Shown here: positions 9,791 to 18,296 of the stretch, one piece after another | How the letters are laid out: every line of letters starts with the position of its first letter | Numbering within the stretch: position 1 is the first letter of the stretch | NCBI GenBank assembly: GCA_016748015.1 | Contig: JAAOMT010000239.1 | Location: forward strand, 547,554 to 579,740 | DNA from: Geosiphon pyriformis | Lineage: Eukaryota; Glomeromycota; Glomeromycetes; Archaeosporales; Geosiphonaceae | Reading direction: 5' to 3' | Length of the DNA stretch: 32,187 bases | The notes under the pieces: generated by a model | The model's input: the letters and a program-made list of their open reading frames with translations, nothing else | Databases searched by the model: none | Told to the model about the DNA's origin: nothing | Program-made: the position numbers and the translations under genes

Positions 9791-9901
9791 TTCGCCAAAA
9801 TTTGTAGAAATTCGCTGAAATAATTGATAGTTCACCGAAATATCTAATAGTTCGCCAAAATAACTTGTAGTTTGCCGAAATGTATCTTTAGTTCAGCGAA
9901 A
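9791..9901 (+). promoter_or_regulatory. Six-copy 20-bp-phased TTCGCCGAAA array in LTR B
   Basis: Copies start at 9791, 9811, 9831, 9851, 9871 and 9892. The consensus TTCGCCGAAA is nearly palindromic around its centre. The array ends 51 bp before the TATA box. Its phasing is kept in the 3' LTR (16028-16138) and in LTR C. It is probably a binding array for a dimeric regulator; this is inferred from structure only. Confidence 0.78.
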
Positions 9902-9952
9902 TTGTAGAAAATAGCAAAGTTCAAGTTCATAGAATAGTGTTACAACAAGTTG

Positions 9953-9960
9953 TATAAAAG
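9953..9960 (+). promoter_or_regulatory. TATA box of LTR B (TATAAAAG)
   Basis: The box follows ACAACAAGTTG and is conserved in the 3' LTR (16190-16196, reading TATAAAA) and in LTR C (2004-1997, minus). It lies downstream of the motif array, so transcription probably starts a few tens of bases further on, which defines the R region. Confidence 0.7.
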
Positions 9961-10552
9961 AAGAGCTTCTCTCTCCAAGAAAATGTATCTTACCTTAGAT
10001 TTATCTCTTAAAACTGTTCCTATATACACAAAAAAAAATAAATATCAAATAATTCGAAAAACCAAATTCTTTAATTATTGTACTTGAAAAATTCCCAAAA
10101 CCCAACTAACATTTCGAAATTGATTAGCTATCAATTTCAGTAAACTGTTAGTGACTCCAGGCCTGGATAGAAAACGTTTCTCTTGACAAAATTCTATTTT
10201 TTTTACATTTCTTTTAGTTTTCTTTTCTTTTCTTATTACAATTATTAGGGTAGCCTACAGACGAGATTCCTGTAGAAGAGTTGACTTTCACAGCAAAGTA
10301 ACTACACATTTTTAGTGAGCTTCCAGACGAACAATTTCTAGGAAAGAGTTGACATTTACTACAACATAACTACATAAAGTAACTGGCAAGGAATTGGCTA
10401 TTCCACTCATAAGCCCAGCAAGTTCAAATTATAGGAGATAATTTGAAGATAAATTCAGTTACTAGAGGTTCAACCACATTCAGAAAACGTGAATTCACAG
10501 CAAATAAGTATCAACAACATTACAGAAAAGAGACCAAAAACCTTCGATAACA

Positions 10553-10563
10553 TTTGGTGCTCT
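10553..10563 (+). promoter_or_regulatory. Primer-binding region of element B
   Basis: TTTGGTGCTC follows the LTR end and matches A and C for ten bases before diverging. TGGTGCTC is the probable annealing site for a tRNA ending in CCA. Confidence 0.65.
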
Positions 10564-10597
10564 CCCACGGGAATAACACAGCAAAAACAAATTCAAA

Positions 10598-12330
10598 GTG
10601 GCGACCACACCAGTTGCAACAACTCTAGAGTATTACCAATCAATTTACACCCACTGCAAGCAAAGATTCAACATTCCAGACGGAATTGAAGTTGTCAAGA
10701 AATCAGTATACCAATACATTGAAAACCGCATCAACAATTATCTTTTTGGAAATTACAATATCTCAGAAGTCAGAAGCAACCTTTACAATAATTTAGTACA
10801 CTATTCACAGTTGGGAACTGAAGACCTTAATAGTGAAACACTTGCCACTTACTTTTACGAACTTAATTTTAACATTATCAAATACTGTGAAAAAACATAT
10901 CTAGTGCAATCTCAATACACTATTGATTTTGAATCAGAAACAGAAACAAGCAACAAAAACAAATTAAAGCAATATTCAAGAACCACCCCAAATACTCCAA
11001 CACTACCAAAAACAATTGCCAAACATTTACAAACACCTGAACAAGGAACCAGCTCAAAACTTCCACTTACTATCACACCTTTTCCAGCCTCACTTGTACA
11101 AGCACAAACACCTAATTCACACTTGAATCGATTTGCAAGACCAGAAGATTTTACATCACTCAGAAGTCCCACCAGACAACAAGAACCCCTTCAAACTAGT
11201 TCCAATCTCCTTGATTTTCTAGCTGAAAATCAAAGTGAACACTCTGAGACAGCAGCAAACAAAGAAAACAACTCTAAAATAACCAAAGAAGAATCAATAG
11301 ACAGTGAAAACAAAATGACAACATACATCGCAAAAATTCCTGAATTCAATGGAGAAGATATTGAGACCAGTCCCCAAGAATGGCTTGACCAAGTTACTAA
11401 AGCTGGAGATGCAAATGGATGAAACACTGCCAGAATGTTAAGAACAATTCCCTACTTTCTTAAAGGAACAGCAGAAGAATGGTTTAAAAACCTTGCCACC
11501 CCATTCAATGATTGGAATGCTTTCAAAGCAGCCTTCCTTGAACAGTTCACTGACAATAATACCTCTATCACTCTTCGCAATCATTTTTGAAATATCAAAC
11601 AAGAACCCTCCGAATCTGTTATGACTTATATTGGGAAATTCAACAAACTTCTCAGATGGATTCGCCAACTCGAGACAAACGATTATTATTTCGATGCTCA
11701 AATCTTGGATCAATTTATTGCTGGTCTAAAAGATAAACTAATTAAAAAGGTTTGCCCACATGTGCCAGAAGATTTAAACTCTGCAATACAGTATGTGAAA
11801 AGATACGAAATGGCCATAGAAGAAGCCAATCATACAAAACTTGTAAATTTGGCAATTGGAGAACCCAGTTCAGCAGCTGAGGAAAAAATTGACCAACTCA
11901 CAAAGAAGGTCAAAAACTATTTTACTAACCAACAACAACAACAACCCCAAAGATATCAACCACCTCAAAGACAAAATCAAAATAACTTTGCACCACTTTC
12001 CAATAACCAGCCCCAGAATTGCCATTACTGTGGAATCTCTGGCCACTGGAAAAGAGATTGCAGAAAGCTGCAACGAGACCAACAAAATAGGGGTAATCAA
12101 CATTACTCTCTACCACAGCAATCTTATTATTAACCATTACCACCAGCTTACTATCCACCAAGACCCCAATACCAAAATAACTATTATCAGCCTGCCCCAC
12201 AACCAATCCAACAGCAATACCAACAACCACCCACACAACATTATCAAGTACCTGCTCAAAGACTGATTACACAAAATCAATTCACACCACAAAACCAATA
12301 CCAAGTAAACAACATTAGAATCAGTTCAAA
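10598..12330 (+). pseudogene. Element B gag
   Basis: Structural Gag, aligned over its length with C gag and over the capsid-like part with A and F. The open stretch 10598-11422 begins at GTG; no in-frame ATG exists until near 11314. Order: N-terminal helical region, Ser/Pro-rich linker (about 11000-11300), retrotransposon-gag domain (about 11330-11850), poly-Gln/Pro linker, CCHC knuckle (12020-12061, all four ligands present), then a Tyr/Gln/Pro-rich tail. In-frame stops: TGA 11420 (Trp in A, C and F), TGA 11588 (His in C, Asn in F) and TAA 12131. It reads straight into protease in the same frame. Confidence 0.88.
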
Positions 12331-12579
12331 CAACCAATTGGTTCCCCGAAATACCACTCAACCAAGATCCAACCATTACTACACTCAACCCAGTTATTTA
12401 ACAATGCCAGAAGAACAGGATTTTCACCATACTGCACCCTCGGAAGGTAAAGCTACAGCACAACAACAACAAAACCCTTCTTATAACCACATCACTATTC
12501 CACCAGTCCGAATTGCTGAAAATGCCAATCTCTCTGATATCTTTCCTTTTGAATTTGAAGCAAATAAATCACCATTCTT

Positions 12580-13190
12580 GCTTAGCAATGCAACAGCTAA
12601 TGAGCAAAAAGCCATCACTGCAATGTACGCAGAAGCTGAAGTAGAAGGAAAGCCAATTTGCTTGATCTTAGACAGTGGATCTGCCGGAAGCATTATTACC
12701 TACCAGTTAATGCAACAATTGAAAAGAAATGTCGACCGACCAGCTCAAACAGTAATCGTCACTGCTGATGGCATGAAAAAAACTCCAGTAGGAGAAATTG
12801 ACAATTTTCCATTCACTCTTGATGGAATCACCATTTCAGTCAAAGTTCTTATAATAGACGCACCCCAGTACCAAGCTCTCATCGGAAATGATTGGCTTCA
12901 AAAAGCCAATGCTAATCTGAATTGGGAAACACAAGAGTTAACAATCTCCTACCAAGGACAACATGCCCGAGTATCTGCCATTTGTGGTACATTCAACAAA
13001 CGCTCTGAAAAAGCCCTGGCTTTTGAATTTGAACCAAAAGAAGAAAAACCAATAATCGAAACATTCATGGCTCTTGGATCAACATCCAACTGGGCCGATG
13101 AAACAGAACAAGAACATTTTACTCCACACACTAAACCCAAAATCTCTGGATGGAATATACCTTACTCAAAACCTGAACCAAGAAAACAAT
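12580..13190 (+). pseudogene. Element B retropepsin-like protease
   Basis: The catalytic motif LILDSGSAGSIIT begins near 12662 with the active-site Asp codon at 12671. VTADG, the GNDWL block (about 12887-12902) and the WETQELTISY segment follow, each matching A and F. The domain sits in an undamaged stretch (12338-13351) and has no stop, so it is the best-preserved protease in the window. It is fused in frame to Gag upstream and the Cys-rich module downstream. Confidence 0.9.
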
Positions 13191-13194
13191 GCCC

Positions 13195-13840
13195 TTATAT
13201 TCCCCTTAAATGTAAGGACTGTCACAAGAAACTATCGTCAATGGGAGCCTGCATTTCACCTGAAGAAGAATATGAGAATCATACTTGTTATTACTGCAAG
13301 GCTTGCCACAGAGAGCGATGGGGCCATCTAATAAAAAGGAGCGGAAAATAGGACAACACCCCTTGTTTGACTTGTGGAGATATGCTACCAGAAGAATGCA
13401 ATTGGATTGATATAGCAATGAAAGGAGGCATCTGCGATCAGACCTGCCAATATGCTTTATCAATTTCAGAAAAAGTAAAAAGAGGAACACTCTTTAATGC
13501 AGCATACAACAGTGCTCTCAACAAACTTTATCATTACCCTTATGATGCCGAGATGATTTTCGACTTAGCAATGGCATTAATTAATGGAACTACCAAAGAA
13601 GATATTCGTCAAATGAAGAAAGCAGAATACATTGAATACACTATAGAATTAGCTGGATTCAATTACGAAGATGAAGTAGAAGTCTATCACCAAATTGCAA
13701 GTTACATCTACCCGACCCAAGAAGCTCAAATTCAACGATTAGAGCAAATGAACATTAGGCTATGTGAAGAATGCATTATGCCTTGCGATGAACAATGGTG
13801 TCCTGAATGCTATGCTCTTAGTATCCCCTTGCCCAGCAAA
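13195..13840 (+). pseudogene. Element B Cys-rich module (function unknown)
   Basis: Counterpart of the module in A and F. It contains CKDC (about 13212), CYYCKAC (about 13290-13310), PCLTCG (about 13360-13378), GGICDQTCQYA (about 13426-13458), a helical region, and the C-terminal cluster LCEECIMPCDEQWCPEC (about 13762-13812). One TAG at 13349 falls where A and F keep Trp in GKWD. After it the frame is open from 13367 to 14107 into dUTPase. The eight or more conserved Cys suggest at least two zinc sites. Confidence 0.75.
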
Positions 13841-13929
13841 AATGATGAGAATGAAATTGAATTTGGAGAACCTGAAGAAATGGAAGAAATTGAAACAACA
13901 CCCATCTACCTTATCAAAAATCAGCCTGT

Positions 13930-14432
13930 CTTACAACTTAAATACTTCAACAACAATGAACAAGGAATAAAACTTGAAAAAGCACACGAAATTAATGCTG
14001 GATATGACCTAAGATATCCAGGCAAGGATACTCTTGTTCTCAAACCCAAATCTCTCACAAAAATCAACCTCAAAATTGCACTTGAAATTCCGCCAGGAGT
14101 CATGATTTAAATCGTCTCTCGGTCCTCTCTAGCAAGCAAAAGAATTAATGTCAGAGGAGGAATAATCGATGCTGGATACACTGAAGACATAACAGTGATG
14201 CTTCAAAATGAAACTGACAAACTATTCAAGATTGAACATGCTGAAAAAATTGCCCAAGCTATTTACCTACCCTTAATCAACATTTCGGGTTTGCAACTAG
14301 TCAATCAAAGAGAACAATTAGGAAAAAGCGATAGAGGAACCCAAGGCTTTGGTTCAACTGGACAATTCACAGTTCCAGTTAATATAGCTCTTAATATACA
14401 GAACAAATCCCACCAAATTCTCAGACTTCCAT
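13930..14432 (+). pseudogene. Element B dUTPase domain
   Basis: All five trimeric dUTPase motifs are clear: AGYDLRYPG (about 13997-14022), SRSSLASKR (about 14116-14142), GIIDAGYTED (about 14161-14190), EKIAQAIYLP (about 14242-14271) and RGTQGFGSTG (about 14335-14364). The only break inside is TAA at 14108, just before motif 2; A has CAA (Gln) at the matching position. Motif 2 retains the Ser-Arg-Ser that A and F have lost, so B is the most canonical of the three. Confidence 0.9.
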
Positions 14433-14789
14433 AACCGATTACCATTTCACCCTTTGGAGAACATCCAGAAATTTACACTTGCATAAAGCCAACAACCACA
14501 CAACAAATTTTTGAGTCCAATGAACAAGTCTGCTTGGAACATAATATTTTGATCCCAAACATTTATATTCCAGAAGGAACAAAGAAAGTCTGAGTTACTT
14601 TTTACAACCCCAATAATTACCCCATAATTTTATTAAATAATTTAGAAATTGGAGTTATTCACAGTAATATATTTCAACAAGAATTACCCCAAACAGTCCC
14701 CAATTTCCCTGAAATTATTGGACATTCACTACCAAAAATCAACTTAAATCCCAGCTCCGAAAACTACCATGTTGTCATGAGAAAACTAT

Positions 14790-15268
14790 CTCGAATTAAC
14801 ATGGGACAACTTGAACCACAACAACAGACCCAGCTCAAAGAGCTAATTGCAGAATTTGCTGATATCTTCGCCGAAAACAACAATGACTTAGGAAGAACTG
14901 ATTTGGTTCAACACCAAATCTATACAGGAGATGCCAAACCAAGGTGACAACAAGTTTACCGAGTTGCTCCAGAAAGTCACCAATTTATCCGAAAAGAAGT
15001 ACAATGGATGCTTAACAATGGGCTTATTCAACCATCAATGAGCCCATGGGCCTCATCTGTGGTTCTAGTTAAGAAAAAAAATGGAAAGATACGATTTTGT
15101 GTTGATTACCGACAACTTAACAGTGTCACTATTGGGGATGCCTACCCTCTTCTCCGAATTGATGACATGTTGGATGCCCTTGGAAAGTCCAAATACTTTT
15201 CAACATTAGATTTAGAGAGTGGATACTGACAAGTTGCTATGGATCCCAAAGACCGCCCCAAATTCACG
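14790..15268 (+). pseudogene. Element B reverse transcriptase, N-terminal third only
   Basis: The pre-RT segment aligns with F through the QHQI-TGDAKP block (about 14910-14940). RT fingers follow: GLIQPSMSPW (about 15023-15052), IRFCVDYRQLN (about 15091-15120) and F-S-T-L-D-L with the motif A Asp intact (about 15198-15215). TGA at 14945 and at 15227 (Trp in A and F) interrupt it. Homology ends after MDPKDRPK near 15268; YxDD, RNase H and all of integrase are absent. The sequence then continues in the extra-ORF relic. Confidence 0.88.
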
Positions 15269-15797
15269 AAAATATCACCTGTATAAAAAGAAAACAAGAA
15301 GTTATACTGGAATTCACCTGCCAGAACTTTTAAAGCTTGCTTTAAGAGAAAACCTAATGTTCACTCCAATTAGTATTCCACCAAATGCTACAATTCAACA
15401 AAAACTTCAACTGTGTCTCAATGAGGAAAACACTGAATATCCTCCAATCTATAGATATTTTCACATTGGAAAAACACTTTATAAATAGAAACTGGAACTT
15501 ATAACAACAAACCTCACAAAAGAAGCTATTCAGAAACAACTCCACAATGAATTCAAGACAACAGCTGGATCAACAAACAGTTGCTACAGGCTTAGAGCTG
15601 CTCTTAGATTTTATGACCTATTCCACACCTGTGAAAACGTACTACAAAACCCAATTTTTCAACTTTTGAAGATTCAATACATTGAAAAGCTCACAAAACT
15701 GAAATTTTAACAATTTTCAGACCAAATTTCTTCAATAATTTTGGATTATTATCTGGAAATAACAGACAGTACTTGGATTTCGATGGAGCTCAGTCTT
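15269..15797 (+). pseudogene. Relic of extra 3' ORF in element B
   Basis: This matches the position of the ORF between integrase and 3' LTR in A. A Leu/Ile/Lys-rich helical segment (about 15655-15735) aligns with A's QLRKMTNAQFKKLQTKI region at modest similarity, and both end in DFDGAQ directly before the polypurine tract, although in B the ending is in another frame. Stops lie near 15486 and 15707. The function is unknown. Confidence 0.6.
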
Positions 15798-15807
15798 AAG
15801 GAGGAGG
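15798..15807 (+). promoter_or_regulatory. Polypurine tract of element B (AAGGAGGAGG)
   Basis: This purine run lies three bases before the 3' LTR start, where plus-strand DNA synthesis is primed. Element A has AAAAGGAAGAAA in the same place. Confidence 0.7.
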
Positions 15808-15810
15808 TTA

Positions 15811-16789
15811 TGTTACCAGACGAAATTAGAGATATCATTTAGCATGAAACTATCTTATAATTCCTATCATTAATTAGCATATATTATCGTTTCAAATTAT
15901 TACTTATGACATTAGCAAAAATGTCTGAAATTATCATTAATTAATAACCCAAATTGTACACAACACAAATGTAACCTAATTGCGATGATCAATCATGCAA
16001 TACCCCGAACTATGTAACATTCAGAAGTTCGCCAAAATTTGTAGAAATCCACCGAAATAATTGATAGTTCACTGAAATATCTAATAGTTTGCCAAAATAA
16101 CTTGTAGTTCGCCGAAATGTATCTTTAGTTCAGCGAAATTGTAGAAAATAGCAAAGTTCAAGTTCATAGAATAGTGTTACAACAAGTTGTATAAAAAAAG
16201 AGCTTCTTTCTCCAAGAAAATGTATCTTACCTTAGATTTATCTCTTAAAACCGTTCCTATATACACAAAAAAAAAAATATATCAAATAATTCGAAAAACC
16301 AAATTCTTTAATTATTGTACTTGGAAAATTCCCAAAACCCAACTAACATTTCAAAATTGATTAGCTACCAATTTCAGTAAACTGTTAGTGACTCCAGGCC
16401 TGGATAGAAAACGTTTCTCTTGACAAAATTCTATTTTTTTTACATTTCTTTTAGTTTCCTTTTCTTTTCTTATTACAATTATTAGGGTAGCCTACAGACG
16501 AGATTTCTGTAGAAGAGTTGACTTTCACAGCAAAGTAACTACACATTTTTAGTGAGCTTCCAGACAAACAATTTCTGGAAAAGAGTTGACGTTTACTACA
16601 ATGTAACTACATAAAGTAACTGGCAAGGAATTGGCCATTCCACTCATAAGCCCAGCAAGTTCAAATTATAGGAGATAATTTGAAGATAAATTCAGTTACT
16701 GGAGGTTCAACCACATCCAGAAAACGTGAATTCACAGCAAATAAGTATCAACAACATTACAGAAAAAAGACCAAAAACCTCCAGTAACA
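15811..16789 (+). repeat. 3' LTR of element B (979 bp)
   Basis: Same length as the 5' LTR, from TGTTACCAG to AGTAACA. It carries motif copies at 16028, 16048, 16068, 16088, 16108 and 16129 and a TATAAAA at 16190. The right flank is ATGT (16790-16793), matching the left flank of B. Confidence 0.93.
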
Positions 16790-17578
16790 ATGTCCAAAAG
16801 AATTATTATCAGACCAAGGAACTCATTTTGTGAACAGAACATTAACAGAATTGAGCCAAAGATTCGGAATTAAGAGACCATTATTATCACCATACCATCC
16901 ACAAACCAATAGATTAATCAAAAGATTCAACAGAACATTGTGTGAAGCAATAGCTAAGTTCAGCCAAAAAAACCAGAACAATTAGAATTTGTTGATATTA
17001 TCAGTACTATTTGCTTATCGGACAATAAAGCAAGATACTACATAAGCAACACTATTTGAATTAGTATATGGTAGAACAGCAACACCACCAGTGGAAATAA
17101 AAGTCAGCACATACCCAACCGAACTAATAACAGAAAAGAATTTCAAAAACACATTGTTGAGAAGAACATATGACTTAATGGAAACATTAGAAAACAAATG
17201 ACAAAGAACAGCTGATAATATACAAAAGTCACAAAAAAAACAAAAAAAAAGACATGATAACCAACTACCAGATAAACCAGTTGAATTCAAGATTGGAGAC
17301 AAAATACTACTACATTGTACCAAAGTGGAAAAACAATAGAATGGAAAATTTGACCCTAAATGGAACAGACCATTTCACATAGAAGAAATTCTAGGAAATA
17401 AAGCTTACAAATTAAGATTAAATAACAAAATCTTGACCAACGCAGCACATAGAGATTGACTGAAATCATATCACCATATAGCATCATCAGCCACCAGTAA
17501 TATTTTACAATTAGGAGTACAAAGAATACTAGTCCAACCAAATAAAATTCCATAAGATCTGGAATTAATCATTATTAT
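16790..17578 (+). pseudogene. Element A integrase, C-terminal part
   Basis: It continues the split integrase. LLSDQGTHFVN holds the second catalytic Asp (about 16808-16835). The third catalytic residue is lost: the usual Glu in the HPQTNxxxxRFNRT block is Lys (AAA, 16920-16922), and the Gly just before is Arg. A C-terminal segment KWNRPFHIEEILGNKAYKL (about 17357-17415) resembles the GPY/F module with its Gly also changed to Arg. Stops at about 16984, 17041, 17201, 17338 and 17458 are mostly TGA or TAG. The TGA near 17458 is probably a former Trp or Arg codon. Confidence 0.88.
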
Positions 17579-17623
17579 TAACAACAACACATCCAATTGA
17601 TCAACAAAAGAATATATAAGAAC

Positions 17624-18283
17624 ATGGTCAATGCAACAGAAGAGATCAAAAAAATGGAAATTATGGACAATATCCATTCACTAGCCCAACAAATTTTTCA
17701 ATTAATCCAACACCAGGAAATAGAAATTACAATCAATCAACAAACCATTCATTACAAAAATATGGCAAAAATACCACAAAACAAAGCACAGAAAAAACTT
17801 GAAAATATTGTTGACAAGATTATAACCAAGATAAAATTGGCCATAAAAGAACAACAAATAATTAGATTATACCAAGAACTTATCAGAGAAACTTGGATTT
17901 GGTGGACACAACAATTTCCGAAAAACTATTGTCATTTTCACTTGAGACAACACGTAAATATCCAGAATTTGTACACTGACAAAACAAAATGGTTATTTGA
18001 TACAACAATACTAAGACAACTAGAACAATTTGTGGGAAAAAACAATCTAACCACACAAGTTCGAGTTATTTACTGGCTATATATGGGATTTCAAGACTGA
18101 CCAAAAATTTTACTTAACACAGCAATGGATACAATTACGAGTAATCAATTGAGAAAAATGACCAATGCCCAATTTAAAAAACTACAAACTAAAATAACAC
18201 AAGTAATACTTGAAAAAAAAGTTCAAGAAATAATTCAAGAAGGAGAATTAAAGAAATTAGATTTCGATGGAGCTCAATATTAA
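17624..18283 (+). pseudogene. Extra ORF of element A between integrase and 3' LTR (unknown function)
   Basis: It is 219 codons from ATG 17624 to TAA 18281, with one internal TGA at 18098 (probably Trp). The frame is open upstream to 17582. The predicted protein is Lys/Gln/Ile-rich and largely helical, and contains an aromatic cluster ETWIWWTQQFPKNYCHF near 17888-17938. It ends in KKLDFDGAQY. I see no signal peptide or membrane segment, so it does not look like an envelope protein despite its position. B has a diverged relic with the same DFDGAQ ending. A Gag-like, chaperone or accessory role is possible, but nothing in the sequence decides it. Confidence 0.65.
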
Positions 18284-18293
18284 AAGGAAGAAA
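18282..18293 (+). promoter_or_regulatory. Polypurine tract of element A
   Basis: AAAAGGAAGAAA overlaps the end of the extra ORF and lies three bases before the 3' LTR. Confidence 0.65.
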
Positions 18294-18296
18294 TAA

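Larger units (their letters stand above)
9574..10552 (+). repeat. 5' LTR of element B (979 bp)
   Basis: Starts TGTTACCAG and ends GATAACA; the 3' copy ends AGTAACA. It contains the six-copy motif array (9791-9901), TATAAAAG at 9953-9960 and a T/C-rich stretch near 10195-10230. By-eye comparison with the 3' LTR gives roughly three dozen differences, essentially all transitions. Confidence 0.93.
9574..16789 (+). mobile_element. Ty3/gypsy-type element B, 7,216 bp, internally deleted, inserted in A integrase
   Basis: Two LTRs of 979 bp each (9574-10552, 15811-16789) flank one gag-pol frame: Gag, protease, Cys-rich module, dUTPase, linker and the first third of RT. The rest of RT, RNase H and integrase are missing. 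At about 15268 the sequence jumps to a relic of the extra ORF seen in A, then a polypurine tract and the 3' LTR. It has the same family and LTR type as C. The reading frame never shifts before the deletion, and damage is mostly stop-making transitions. This copy could only have moved with enzymes from another element, or was deleted after insertion. Confidence 0.92.

Noticed and set aside
9791-9901. Heat-shock elements in the LTR array
   Set aside because: The half-sites TTC and GAA are separated by three bases, not the two expected for heat-shock factor, and the 20-bp spacing does not fit contiguous 5-bp units.
9791-9901. CRISPR-like array from regular repeats
   Set aside because: Repeats are only 10 bp, spacers are short and similar, and the setting is a eukaryotic LTR.
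10489-10689. Open frame beginning inside LTR B
   Set aside because: It crosses the LTR end and primer region in a frame other than gag and shows no similarity to the other copies.
4430-16922. Strand-specific cDNA hypermutation (only G to A)
   Set aside because: C-to-T stops at Gln and Arg codons are as common on the same strand, so the damage is not strand-biased.
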